A stretch of 7,252 bases of DNA from a bacterium UBA4883 (GTDB lineage Bacteria; Bacillota; Clostridia; Oscillospirales; Acutalibacteraceae): assembly GCA_002399225.1 (NCBI GenBank), contig DHDF01000136.1:5630-12881 (forward strand), written 5' to 3'. The position numbers were made by a program, and so were the translations under genes. The notes beneath the pieces were generated by a model. It saw nothing but the letters and a program-made list of their open reading frames with translations. It did not search any database and was not told where the DNA came from. This document shows positions 1 to 6,859 of the stretch, piece by piece. The first letter of the stretch is position 1, and each line of letters starts with the position of its first letter.

Positions 1-1218
1 GACCAGGTCGGAGAGGAAAGCTATACCGATCTGAAAAACTATTGGGATGTCGGCGATATCATCAGCGTCAAGGGATATGTTTTTAAGACCCGTCGCGGAG
101 AGATCTCCGTCCATGCGCGTCAAATCCGCCTCCTTTCCAAGTCGCTGCTTCCCCTGCCGGAAAAGTTCCACGGCCTGAAGGACACGGATCTGCGGTACCG
201 CCAGAGGTATCTCGACCTGATTATGAACCCGGAAGTGAAGGAAACCTTCCTCAAGCGCAGCAAGATTATCAAGACGATCCGCGCCGTTCTCGACGGGATG
301 GGCTATATCGAAGTGGAGACGCCGGTTCTCAGCACCATCGCGGGCGGAGCGACGGCGCGCCCGTTTGTGACGCATCACAATACGCTCGACATCGACATGT
401 ACCTGCGCATTGCGACGGAACTGCATTTAAAGCGCCTGATTGTCGGCGGGCTGGAGCGCGTGTATGAAATCGGGCGAATCTTCCGCAACGAGGGAATGGA
501 CGTCAAGCACAACCCGGAATTCACCACGATCGAAATGTATGAAGCCTACACGGATTATCACGGTATGATGGACCGCACCGAAAAACTGATCCGCGAGAGC
601 GCTCTGGCAGCCTGCGGAACCGATCAGATCACCTATCAGGGGGAAAAGATCAGCCTTGCCGCACCGTTTGCCCGCCTTTCGATGAATGATGCGATCCGCC
701 AGTACACCGGAGTCGATTTTCTGTCCTTCAAGGGAGATACGGAGCGTGCAAAGCAGGAAGCGGCCCGGCTCGGCCTGGAGCTGAAACCGACGGATGCCTG
801 GGGCGATATTATGGCGCGCGCGTTCGATGAAAACGTGGAGGATAAACTTTTGCAGCCCACCTTTATTTACGATTACCCGGTGGAGGTTTCCCCGCTGACC
901 AAACGGAAGCCGGACCTGCCGGAACTGGTGGAGCGCTTTGAACTGTATGTGGCTCATTGCGAGCTTGCAAACGCCTATTCGGAGCTCAACGACCCGATCG
1001 ATCAGAGGGAGCGCTTTGTTCACCAGATGGAGCTGCGCGCTTCCGGCGACGAGGAAGCAAACATGATTGACGAAGATTTCCTCACCGCGCTGGAGTATGG
1101 CATGCCGCCGACCGGAGGCATGGGCATGGGGATCGACCGCCTCGTCATGCTTTTAACAGACAGCCCTTCCATTCGCGACGTGCTGCTGTTCCCGACGATG
1201 AAGCCGAAGGAAGACTGA
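1..1218 (+). CDS. lysS: Lysyl-tRNA synthetase, class II (5'-truncated)
   Basis: This enzyme charges tRNA-Lys with lysine using ATP, in the cytoplasm. The reading frame is open from base 1 to a TGA stop at 1216-1218, giving about 405 residues. Bacterial LysS is usually near 490-500 residues, so about 90-100 N-terminal residues lie outside the window. The first ~55 visible residues are the end of the OB-fold anticodon-binding domain ([20 protein letters not shown]). Class II motif 1 follows at about 172-225 ([15 protein letters not shown]). Motif 2 is at about 457-500 ([13 protein letters not shown]) and motif 3 at about 1114-1143 ([13 protein letters not shown]). An internal ATG at 223 lies inside motif 1 and is not the real start. 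Seen: all three class II motifs in the order and spacing expected for LysS. The tract [14 protein letters not shown] separates it from AspRS and AsnRS. No terminator hairpin is evident directly after the stop. Confidence 0.97.
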   Translation, partial: DQVGEESYTDLKNYWDVGDIISVKGYVFKTRRGEISVHARQIRLLSKSLLPLPEKFHGLKDTDLRYRQRYLDLIMNPEVKETFLKRSKIIKTIRAVLDGMGYIEVETPVLSTIAGGATARPFVTHHNTLDIDMYLRIATELHLKRLIVGGLERVYEIGRIFRNEGMDVKHNPEFTTIEMYEAYTDYHGMMDRTEKLIRESALAACGTDQITYQGEKISLAAPFARLSMNDAIRQYTGVDFLSFKGDTERAKQEAARLGLELKPTDAWGDIMARAFDENVEDKLLQPTFIYDYPVEVSPLTKRKPDLPELVERFELYVAHCELANAYSELNDPIDQRERFVHQMELRASGDEEANMIDEDFLTALEYGMPPTGGMGMGIDRLVMLLTDSPSIRDVLLFPTMKPKED

Positions 1219-1345
1219 CGGAAACCGACATAAAATTTTTATAGTTTATTCATTCTTGCTTTTAGAAAGTAAGGTATCATTCAATTTATAAAACAATAAC
1301 CTGGGACAAAAACTATACAGGCGGAATGAGGGAGGAAGATCAGAA
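1219..1345 (+). promoter_or_regulatory. AT-rich gap, probable promoter of the regulator-kinase-HtrA operon
   Basis: This 127-nt gap is much richer in A/T than the flanking genes and has no ORF or strong hairpin. Several -10-like hexamers are visible: TATAGT at 1240-1245, TATCAT at 1275-1280 and TATAAA at 1287-1292. None has a good -35 element at 16-18 nt. The best pair is a weak TTTAGA (1261-1266) 18 nt before TTTATA (1285-1290). Lack of a terminator after lysS means some read-through is also possible. A strong ribosome binding site (GGGAGGA, 1330-1336) precedes the regulator ATG by 9 nt. That a promoter lies here is inferred from composition and position; the exact hexamers are uncertain. 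Confidence 0.4.
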
Positions 1346-2041
1346 ATGGCGGCAGGGAAGATCCTTGTGGTGGACGACGACCAGAATATCTGTGAATTGC
1401 TGCGTCTGTACCTGGAAAAAGAAGGGTACAATGTAGTCCTGGCGCACGACGGCAAAAAAGCCCTGGAGGAATTCGACAGAGAGAACCCGGACCTGATTCT
1501 GCTGGATATTATGCTTCCGGAATTGGACGGCTGGCAGGTCTGCCGCGAGATCCGGAAAAAATCACAGTGCCCGATCATCATGCTGACCGCGAAAGGCGAA
1601 GTGTTCGACAAAGTGCTGGGGCTGGAACTCGGCGCGGACGATTATGTGGTCAAGCCGTTTGAGGCGAAAGAGGTGGTGGCGCGAATCAAAGCGGTGCTGC
1701 GCCGGATGGGCAAGAATAATAACGACACGGTGAAAGAAGTCAAGTATGACAAACTTTCCATCAATCTGACCAACTATGAACTGAAGGTCAACGGCGTTCA
1801 AATCGACACGCCGCCCAAAGAGATGGAGCTGATTTATCACCTGGCGAGCAACCCAAACCGCGTGTTCACGCGCGACCAGCTCCTCGACGAGGTCTGGGGG
1901 TTCGACTACTACGGCGACAGCCGTACGGTAGACGTCCATATCAAGCGCCTGCGCGAAAAACTGGAAGGGGTTTCCGACCAGTGGGAACTGAAAACCGTTT
2001 GGGGCGTCGGCTATAAATTTGAGGTAAAGGAAAAGGATTAA
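1346..2041 (+). CDS. OmpR/PhoB-family response regulator
   Basis: This is a cytoplasmic DNA-binding response regulator of 231 residues, a normal length for the family. Residues ~4-118 form the receiver domain: acidic pair D10-D11, phospho-acceptor D54 in LILLDIMLPELDGW, switch T81 in IIMLTAKGE, and conserved K103 in VVKPF. Residues ~132-228 form the winged-helix DNA-binding domain, with the family tracts NRVFTRDQLLDEVWG and SRTVDVHIKRLREKL and the terminal VWGVGYKFE. The ATG at 1346 is supported by a GGGAGGA ribosome binding site 9 nt upstream. The kinase gene starts 28 nt after its stop, so the two are almost certainly cotranscribed and form a cognate pair. Phosphorylated members bind direct repeats as dimers. 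Targets cannot be read from the sequence, but autoregulation and control of the downstream protease are reasonable inferences. It is in the sequence class of WalR, ResD and CssR; I cannot say which is orthologous. Confidence 0.93.
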   Translation: MAAGKILVVDDDQNICELLRLYLEKEGYNVVLAHDGKKALEEFDRENPDLILLDIMLPELDGWQVCREIRKKSQCPIIMLTAKGEVFDKVLGLELGADDYVVKPFEAKEVVARIKAVLRRMGKNNNDTVKEVKYDKLSINLTNYELKVNGVQIDTPPKEMELIYHLASNPNRVFTRDQLLDEVWGFDYYGDSRTVDVHIKRLREKLEGVSDQWELKTVWGVGYKFEVKEKD

Positions 2042-2042
2042 G

Positions 2043-2060
2043 CCGGAGAGACCTCTCCGG
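2043..2060 (+). repeat. Perfect 8-bp inverted repeat before the kinase start
   Basis: Arm CCGGAGAG (2043-2050), spacer AC, arm CTCTCCGG (2053-2060). In RNA it would form a 7-bp GC-rich stem closed by a four-base loop. The last two G's of the 3' arm are the first two of the six-G run (2059-2064) that serves as the kinase ribosome binding site, 5 nt from the ATG at 2070. No U-tract follows, so it is not an intrinsic terminator. It could tune kinase translation relative to the regulator, stabilise an mRNA end, or be a protein-binding palindrome. The repeat itself is seen; the function is inference. Confidence 0.6.
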
Positions 2061-2069
2061 GGGGATGCA

Positions 2070-3596
2070 ATGCAGAGAACCCTGTTTAAAAAATACCTGA
2101 GAATTACGTCTTTGGTCATTATCGTCAGCTTCTTCCTCCTCAGCTTTGTCCTTCTGGTTGCAATTTCAAGTTACTGGCAGTCGGAAAAAAAGGATCTGCT
2201 TCGCAAAAATGCAGAAAGTGTGGCAAAGATTGCGTCCGACAGCGTCATCACGGTCAACCAGAACGAGTATCAGGTGGACGGGGTGAGGATGCAGACCTTT
2301 ATCCTTGCCTTTGCAGACAACATCAATGCGGACATCTTCGTGACAAAACAAGATGGGCAGACACTGCTGGCAGCTTACGGAAGCGGCGGAAATGTAGACA
2401 GCACCAGGCGGATCGGCCCCAAGATCATGAACAAGGCGTTGAGCGGGGGCTATTCCGCGGAAGGGACGATGGACGGCTTTTACAACCAGCGGTATTATAT
2501 CGTCGGGGTGCCGATTTCCGTGTTGGTAAAAGGGGCCCCCGTGCAGATCGGCGCGGTGTTTGCCGCCTCCAGCGTCAAAGCCTTCAATGCGTTTCGGCTC
2601 GACATTCTGAAGATGATTCTCTTTGCAGGCCTTGCGGCGTTTGCAATTTCTTTCTGTGTCATCTGGCTGTTTTCCTACAAGCTAGTGCAGCCGCTGCGCA
2701 ACATGGCGGCTGCGGCCCGCTGTTTCGGGGAGGGAAACTTTTCCGTACGCGTGCCCGTCACCAGCCAGGACGAGATCGGCCAGCTTGCGGTCGCGTTCAA
2801 CAACATGGCGGATTCCCTCGCTTCTTCAGAGCATGTGCGGCGCGATTTTATCGCAAATGTATCGCATGAGCTGAAAACGCCGATGACAACGATCGCCGGA
2901 TTTATCGACGGCATTCTCGACGGGACGATCCCGCCCGAAAAACAAAGCCATTACCTCGGTATCGTGTCGCAGGAAGTCAAGCGCCTTTCGCGCCTGGTGC
3001 GCACCATGCTGGACCTTTCCCGCATCGACAGCGGCGAGCTGCGGCTGCGGCCCGCGCGGTTCGACTTGACCGGCGTTGTGCTTTCGGTTATGCTCTCGTT
3101 TGAGCAGGCAATCGAAAACAAGAAAATTGAGGTGCGGGGGCTGGAAAACGCTGAAAGCCTGTTTGTGGACGGCGACCCGGACATGATTCACCAGGTCGTG
3201 TATAATCTGGTTGACAACGCCGTAAAATTTACTAACGAAGGCGGATACATCGAAATCGAGCTCCGCGATGAGGAGGACCGCACGGTTGTTTCCGTAGAAA
3301 ACAGCGGCGACGGCATTTCCCCGGATGAGCTGCCAATGGTGTTTGAACGCTTTTATAAGACGGACAAATCCCGCAGCCAGGACCGCAAGGGGATGGGGCT
3401 TGGCCTCTATATTGTCAAGACAATCATCCGACTGCACGGCGGGGAGATCTCCGCCAAAAGCGTGTGGCATGAAAACTGCCGGTTTGAGTTCTGGCTGCCG
3501 AAGCACTTGGAAGAAACGCCCGAAACGCCCGACGGCCAGCGCCGTTTGGTAGAGACCCACGGTGAGGAGCCGAAAGAAAAACCACAAAAAAAATAA
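2070..3596 (+). CDS. Membrane sensor histidine kinase (HAMP-HisKA-HATPase)
   Basis: This is a 508-residue transmembrane histidine kinase, the likely partner of the regulator just upstream. TM1 is at about 12-34 and TM2 at about 182-202. They bracket an extracytoplasmic sensor of about 145 residues that looks like a single Cache/PAS-like fold (tract NADIFVTKQDGQTLLAAYG); the ligand is unknown. A HAMP linker follows at ~203-255 (ending VTSQDEIGQLAVAFNNMADSL). The HisKA domain has phospho-accepting H266 in NVSHELKTPMTTIAGF; the E-x-x-T after it is the usual phosphatase motif. The HATPase domain has an N box around N379-N383 (YNLVDNAVKF), G1 at D414-G415 (NSGDGIS), an F box near 425-428 and G2 at G441-G445 (KGMGLGLYIV). 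There is no cytoplasmic PAS domain, unlike WalK. A charged tail of about 30 residues follows the ATPase core. The ATG at 2070 is preceded by a G-rich ribosome binding site; an ATG at 2065 is out of frame. HtrA begins 12 nt after the stop. Confidence 0.94.
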   Translation: MQRTLFKKYLRITSLVIIVSFFLLSFVLLVAISSYWQSEKKDLLRKNAESVAKIASDSVITVNQNEYQVDGVRMQTFILAFADNINADIFVTKQDGQTLLAAYGSGGNVDSTRRIGPKIMNKALSGGYSAEGTMDGFYNQRYYIVGVPISVLVKGAPVQIGAVFAASSVKAFNAFRLDILKMILFAGLAAFAISFCVIWLFSYKLVQPLRNMAAAARCFGEGNFSVRVPVTSQDEIGQLAVAFNNMADSLASSEHVRRDFIANVSHELKTPMTTIAGFIDGILDGTIPPEKQSHYLGIVSQEVKRLSRLVRTMLDLSRIDSGELRLRPARFDLTGVVLSVMLSFEQAIENKKIEVRGLENAESLFVDGDPDMIHQVVYNLVDNAVKFTNEGGYIEIELRDEEDRTVVSVENSGDGISPDELPMVFERFYKTDKSRSQDRKGMGLGLYIVKTIIRLHGGEISAKSVWHENCRFEFWLPKHLEETPETPDGQRRLVETHGEEPKEKPQKK

Positions 3597-3608
3597 AGGG
3601 GCTTTTTT

Positions 3609-5276
3609 ATGAACGACAGCGGATTCGATCCGAATAAGGAAAAAGACCCGTGGGAATACGGAGACCGCCAGACCGACCGGCCGGAAGAAGAAAAAAATCC
3701 GGCGCCGCAGGATGCGCTGCCTCCGAAAACGGAGGAAAAAGCCGTTCCTCCGCCGAAAGAGGAACCGCCAAAAGAGGATACGGCTGGCTCAAACCCGCCT
3801 TCGGGGGAAGAAAACCGGCAGGGTCCGCAGGGATCCGGGCAGAAGAACCCGGGCACACCGTATTATCCCCCCTACAACCCTTATGGGCCGCCGCCGTACG
3901 GATATGGCTCCCCTTATGGGCAGGGGAATCCCTATGGGCCGCCCGGAACCGGAAGCCCGCAGGGGCCCCTTCCGCCGCATGATAATCCTTACGGGCCACC
4001 GCCGTACTGGAACCATTCCGTAAACGGGCAGTATGGCCAGCAGCCGGGCCGGCCGCCCGAACCCCCGAAAAAAATGACCACCGGACTCAAGGCGCTTCTC
4101 TGGGTGTTTGGAATTTTGGTGGGGGTGCTGGTTATCGCGACCGCCGTTTACTCTTACCGGGTGGCTCACCAGAATCCGGCGACAGCCTCCAGCGGAAGTC
4201 CGTCGTCCTCTTCCAGCAGCGCGGCAAACACACCTTCGTCAAGCGGACTGATCGGTGGCGTGGAGGGAAACGGAACAAATCCGGGATCAAAAGGGATCGC
4301 CGTACAGCCGCATCCGACCGGTACCGAGATAACCGCGACAGAAGCTTACAAGCGGGTAATCCAGAGCGTGGTCGGCGTTCAGACGACGATCCAGCAGGAA
4401 GAAACCAGCGAGGGGACCGGCATCATCGCTTCTTCAGACGGATATATTCTGACCAATGCGCATGTTATCAATAATTCCAAGGCATACCCTGTCAAAGTGA
4501 TTTTGCACAACAACAAAGCCTACCAGGCGAAAGTGGTCGGGTACGATAAGACCTCCGACCTTGCGGTGCTGAAAATCAATGCGAAGGGACTTTCCCCGGC
4601 TATTTTCGGTTCTGTGGACGGTATGCAGGTCGGCGACCGCGTCATTGCGATCGGCAACCCGGGCGGCCTGAGCTTTGCGGGTTCGCTGACCGGCGGTTAT
4701 ATTTCGGCGCTGGACCGCTCGATTGAGGAGCACAGCGACAATGGAATGACCTATATTCAGACGGATGCGGCGATCAACCCCGGTAATTCCGGCGGGCCGC
4801 TGGTGAATCTGTACGGCCAGGTCATCGGCATCAACTCCAATAAAATTGTTGCAACCGGGTATGAGGGAATGGGATTCGCAATCCCTGTCAGCCGCGCTAA
4901 GACCATCATCGACAATTTGATCGCCCATGGCTATGTGTCCGGGAGGACGCGGCTTGGCATCAAGGCCAAAACAGTGGAGCAGATTTACACGCAACTTTAC
5001 GGATACCCGCAGGGAGTGCTGATCGTTGGGGTCGACTCCGACAGCGGCCTGAAAAGCAGCGGCGTGGTGCAGGGCGATATCATCACGGAAGCGGACGGCA
5101 CCAAGATCACCGACATGGATGGCCTGTATGCGGTGCTGAACCGCCATAAGCCGGGCGACACAATTAAGATGAAAGTTTACTCCACCTCCCTTTCGGAGAC
5201 CGCGGGCGGCAAGAAAGCCGGCACTACGCGGGAAGTCAGCGTCAAACTGCTGGAAGACAAGGGAGAAACGCAATAA
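3609..5276 (+). CDS. htrA: Membrane-anchored HtrA/DegP-like serine protease with PDZ domain
   Basis: This is an S1C-family serine protease/chaperone for misfolded exported proteins, 555 residues long. Residues 1-157 are cytoplasmic and low-complexity: first acidic/lysine/proline-rich, then Pro-Tyr-Gly repeats (~85-135). One TM segment lies at ~161-183, followed by a Ser/Thr/Gly linker (~190-240), so the protease faces outside. The trypsin-like domain (~245-440) has a complete triad: H285 (ILTNAHV), D317 (TSDLAVLKI) and S394 in GNSGGPL. A single PDZ domain covers ~447-550 (RLGIKAK..., GVVQGDIITEADGTKI). The start ATG has an AAAGGGG ribosome binding site (3595-3601) that overlaps the kinase stop, with a 7-nt CTTTTTT spacer. 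It is last in the operon and is followed by a terminator. Its position after a two-component pair suggests it is an effector of that system, as with CssRS and HtrA in Bacillus (known there, inferred here). The cytoplasmic tail looks unusually long for the family. Enzyme class is near certain; substrates are unknown. Confidence 0.95.
   Translation: MNDSGFDPNKEKDPWEYGDRQTDRPEEEKNPAPQDALPPKTEEKAVPPPKEEPPKEDTAGSNPPSGEENRQGPQGSGQKNPGTPYYPPYNPYGPPPYGYGSPYGQGNPYGPPGTGSPQGPLPPHDNPYGPPPYWNHSVNGQYGQQPGRPPEPPKKMTTGLKALLWVFGILVGVLVIATAVYSYRVAHQNPATASSGSPSSSSSSAANTPSSSGLIGGVEGNGTNPGSKGIAVQPHPTGTEITATEAYKRVIQSVVGVQTTIQQEETSEGTGIIASSDGYILTNAHVINNSKAYPVKVILHNNKAYQAKVVGYDKTSDLAVLKINAKGLSPAIFGSVDGMQVGDRVIAIGNPGGLSFAGSLTGGYISALDRSIEEHSDNGMTYIQTDAAINPGNSGGPLVNLYGQVIGINSNKIVATGYEGMGFAIPVSRAKTIIDNLIAHGYVSGRTRLGIKAKTVEQIYTQLYGYPQGVLIVGVDSDSGLKSSGVVQGDIITEADGTKITDMDGLYAVLNRHKPGDTIKMKVYSTSLSETAGGKKAGTTREVSVKLLEDKGETQ
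3876..4007 (+). repeat. Imperfect NPYGPP coding repeats in the HtrA N-terminal tail
   Basis: Within the cytoplasmic tail of HtrA, three copies of N-P-Y-G-P-P occur at residues 90-95, 107-112 and 126-131, with a related SPYGQG at 101-106. The first and third copies extend to NPYGPPPY. The DNA copies differ at third positions (for example cctatgggccg against cttacgggcca), so the protein motif appears conserved despite DNA divergence. This argues for selection on the peptide rather than recent slippage. Similar Pro/Tyr/Gly tails occur on many Gram-positive membrane proteins, usually with unknown function. Confidence 0.8.
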
Positions 5277-5290
5277 AGGAATCAATTTCG

Positions 5291-5324
5291 GCCGGTTCTG
5301 CCATAAGGGCGGAGCCGGCTTTTT
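5291..5324 (+). terminator. Rho-independent terminator after htrA
   Basis: The 5' arm 5291-5302 (GCCGGTTCTGCC) pairs with the 3' arm 5308-5319 (GGCGGAGCCGGC). This gives a 12-bp stem with two G-U wobbles and the 5-nt loop ATAAG. TTTTT follows at 5320-5324. It begins 14 nt after the htrA stop, so it closes the regulator-kinase-HtrA operon and separates it from the oxidoreductase gene. The remaining ~78 nt before the next gene (5325-5402) are GC-rich; apart from the AAAGGAG ribosome binding site I see no convincing promoter there. Confidence 0.92.
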
Positions 5325-5402
5325 GCATCCGGGCCGCGCTGCGGGGCGCGTGAAGTCCTGCGCGCGAACCGGCGGATCTGTTACAGAAAGGAGCGCAAAG
5401 AA

Positions 5403-6692
5403 ATGAGAGCAAAAAAGCGGGCGGTCATCGTAGGCGGCGGATGGGCCGGCTGCGCGGCGGCGGTTTCTGCGGTCAAGTGCGGGATGGAGGCCGTGCTGCT
5501 GGAGCGGACGGATCTGCTGCTCGGCACGGGCCTGGTCGGCGGCATCATGCGCAACAACGGGCGTTTCACGGCGCAGGAAGAATGTACGGCGCTCGGCGGC
5601 GGAGAACTGTTCCATATTACGGATGAGAACAGCCGCCATAAGAATGTCGATTTTCCGGGGCATCGGCATGCGAACCTGTACGATGTGACGAAAACGCCGG
5701 CGGCAGTTGAGAAATATCTCGGTGAGATCGGCGTGCGGGTCGGGTACCAGACGCGCATCGGGAAGGCGAACGCCGCGGACGGGGTGCTTCGCAGCGTGAC
5801 GGACGGTGCCGGCCGCACTTTTGAAGGCGATGTTTTCGTCGACGCGACCGGCTCCGCCGGACCGCAGGGCAACTGTGCAAAATATGGGAACGGATGCGCA
5901 ATGTGCATCCTGCGCTGCCCGAGTTTCGGCGGCCGGGTCAGCCTGACGGCGCTTGCGGGCGTTGAGGAAATTCAGGGGAAGAATGCGCTGGGCGGTATCG
6001 GTGCGATGAGCGGTTCCTGCAAGCTGCTCAAGGAGTCGCTTTCACCCGCCCTCCGGGCGCAGCTCGACCGGACGGGCGTGGCGGTGATCCCGCTGCCGGC
6101 GGAACTGACGGAAGATCATCTTGCAAAAAAAGCGTGCCAGCAGTATGCGCTGCCGGAATACAAAGAAAATTTGATTTTGCTTGACACCGGCCACGCGAAA
6201 CTGATGGCCTCATTTTTCAACCTGCGCAAGCTCCGCCGAGTCCCCGGTTTTGAGGCCGCGCGCTATGTGGACCCTTACGCGGGCGGACGCGGAAATTCGA
6301 TCCGCTTTCTGGCGATGGCACCGCGCGACGACGCGCTTGTGGTAAAGGGAATGAAAAATCTGCTCTGTGCGGGGGAAAAAGCGGGCTTGCTGGTCGGCCA
6401 CACGGAGGCGATTGTAACCGGGTCGCTCGCCGGATTCAACGCCGCGCGGCTGGCGTGCGGAAAAATGCCGCTCATTCTGCCGCGGGAGCTTGCCTGCGGC
6501 GAGGCGATCGCCTTTGTGCGGGAGCAGATGGGGCTGCCGGGCGGCCTTGAAAAGAAATACACGTTTTCCGGCTCCGTGCTGTTTGCCCGGATAAAGAGCC
6601 TGGGCCTGTATTCCACCGACCCGGAGGAAATCCGGCAGCGGGTGGAAAACCTTGGAATGACGGGAGTCCTGCGTCCGTCTTCTGCCTGTTGA
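5403..6692 (+). CDS. FAD-dependent oxidoreductase with four-cysteine cluster
   Basis: This 429-residue predicted flavoprotein is probably cytoplasmic (no signal peptide or TM segment). Residues 6-35 form the FAD-binding Rossmann start: VIVGGGWAG with G11-x-G13-x-x-G16, and an acidic residue ending strand 2 (VLLER). A second FAD contact is expected at DVFVDATGSAG (~residues 142-152). The C-terminal tract LLCAGEKAGLLVGHTEAI (from ~residue 320) resembles the FAD-closing segment of the FAD_oxidored and GidA/TrmFO-type families. Residues C158, C165, C168 and C172 form C-x6-C-x2-C-x3-C before PSFGGRVS, and could hold a metal or Fe-S cluster or redox thiols. The start ATG follows an AAAGGAG site (5387-5393) by 9 nt. 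It looks like a single-gene unit, separated from htrA by a terminator and from the next gene by a 228-nt gap. The substrate is not known. It is much shorter than MnmG and lacks a clear tRNA-binding C-terminal domain, so I do not call it a tRNA-modifying enzyme. Confidence 0.8.
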   Translation: MRAKKRAVIVGGGWAGCAAAVSAVKCGMEAVLLERTDLLLGTGLVGGIMRNNGRFTAQEECTALGGGELFHITDENSRHKNVDFPGHRHANLYDVTKTPAAVEKYLGEIGVRVGYQTRIGKANAADGVLRSVTDGAGRTFEGDVFVDATGSAGPQGNCAKYGNGCAMCILRCPSFGGRVSLTALAGVEEIQGKNALGGIGAMSGSCKLLKESLSPALRAQLDRTGVAVIPLPAELTEDHLAKKACQQYALPEYKENLILLDTGHAKLMASFFNLRKLRRVPGFEAARYVDPYAGGRGNSIRFLAMAPRDDALVVKGMKNLLCAGEKAGLLVGHTEAIVTGSLAGFNAARLACGKMPLILPRELACGEAIAFVREQMGLPGGLEKKYTFSGSVLFARIKSLGLYSTDPEEIRQRVENLGMTGVLRPSSAC

Positions 6693-6702
6693 AAATTGCT
6701 TT

Positions 6703-6746
6703 GCACCGCTGTTTTCGGATTCTTTCGCCGGGACGGTGTCATTTTT
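6703..6746 (+). terminator. Weak terminator-like hairpin after the oxidoreductase gene
   Basis: CACCG (6704-6708) can pair with CGGTG (6734-6738) across a 25-nt loop, followed shortly by TTTTT (6742-6746). An alternative pairing uses CCGGGA (6728-6733) and TCCCGG (6746-6751). Both are short stems, so termination here would be weak. The stronger candidate stop is the hairpin at 6810-6859. Overlap with the probable promoter at 6736-6764 makes the assignment doubtful. Confidence 0.25.
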
Positions 6747-6764
6747 CCCGGATGGATCTATACT
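6736..6764 (+). promoter_or_regulatory. Sigma-A-like promoter upstream of the MpsC-like gene
   Basis: GTGTCA (6736-6741, four of six matches to TTGACA) lies exactly 17 nt before TATACT (6759-6764, five of six matches to TATAAT). Transcription would start near 6771, giving a leader of about 150 nt before the ATG at 6921. It lies in a non-coding gap in the right orientation. This is the best promoter match I found in the window. Confidence 0.55.
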
Positions 6765-6774
6765 GTTAATAGAT
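6756..6774 (+). promoter_or_regulatory. Inverted repeat over the -10 element (possible operator)
   Basis: The perfect inverted repeat ATCTAT (6756-6761), 7-nt spacer ACTGTTA, ATAGAT (6769-6774) covers the -10 hexamer and the predicted start site. A dimeric repressor bound there would block initiation. Six-base arms in A/T-rich DNA can arise by chance, so this is a candidate only. Confidence 0.35.
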
Positions 6775-6809
6775 GTTGCAAGAAACAGGAAATGCCGCGC
6801 TGAATGCGC

Positions 6810-6859
6810 AAAGAGAAAAGACACTTTAAGGAAAAATTCTTAAAGCATCTTTCTTTTTT
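6810..6859 (+). terminator. Long A/T-rich hairpin with U-tract (terminator or attenuator)
   Basis: The inner stem is CTTTAAGGA (6824-6832) with TTCTTAAAG (6837-6845), one G-U pair and an AAAA loop. After a 2x2 internal loop (CA/CA), an outer stem pairs 6810-6821 (A/G-rich) with 6848-6859 (TCTTTCTTTTTT) with one mismatch and two G-U pairs, about 21 pairs in all. The 3' arm is itself a U-rich tract. An A-tract/stem/U-tract layout is typical of intrinsic terminators, but this stem is AU-rich and therefore weak. It could end the oxidoreductase transcript. Because it lies downstream of the predicted promoter at 6736-6764, it could also act in the leader of the MpsC-like gene. The rest of the gap, 6860-6920, holds only a CCGGCCGG palindrome (6892-6899) and the next ribosome binding site. 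Confidence 0.5.

Noticed and set aside
223..225. ATG as the start of a short lysS
   Set aside because: The same frame is open to base 1 and encodes the OB-fold end and class II motif 1, so the gene is truncated by the window, not short.
1248..1284. Partial direct repeats (ATTCATTC and TATCATTC) as regulator binding sites
   Set aside because: Spacing of about 27 nt does not fit the ~11-nt periodicity of OmpR/PhoB sites, and A/T-rich DNA gives such matches by chance.
2826..3587. 253-codon minus-strand open frame opposite the kinase
   Set aside because: It lies fully inside the conserved HisKA/HATPase coding region, has no family features, and is a codon-bias shadow.
3586..3608. A8 run at the kinase end followed by TAAAGGGGCTTTTTT: possible slippage fusion to HtrA or a mini-terminator
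   Set aside because: Kinase and HtrA are already in the same frame, so slippage would move ribosomes out of the HtrA frame. The only stem is AAAG/CTTT with a GGG loop, too weak to terminate. The GGGG is best explained as the HtrA ribosome binding site.
5346..5365. GCGCG/CGCGC hairpin before the oxidoreductase gene
   Set aside because: Only five firm pairs in very GC-rich DNA, no U-tract and no overlap with the ribosome binding site.
4434..5669. 411-codon open frame on the minus strand across htrA, the terminator and the oxidoreductase start
   Set aside because: It is antisense to two well-supported genes and a strong terminator, shows no recognisable domain, and is of a kind common opposite GC-biased codons.
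5403..6692. Oxidoreductase as MnmG (GidA) or TrmFO
   Set aside because: The FAD motifs are shared by the wider superfamily. The protein is about 200 residues shorter than MnmG, and the cysteine cluster is not a feature I know from either enzyme.
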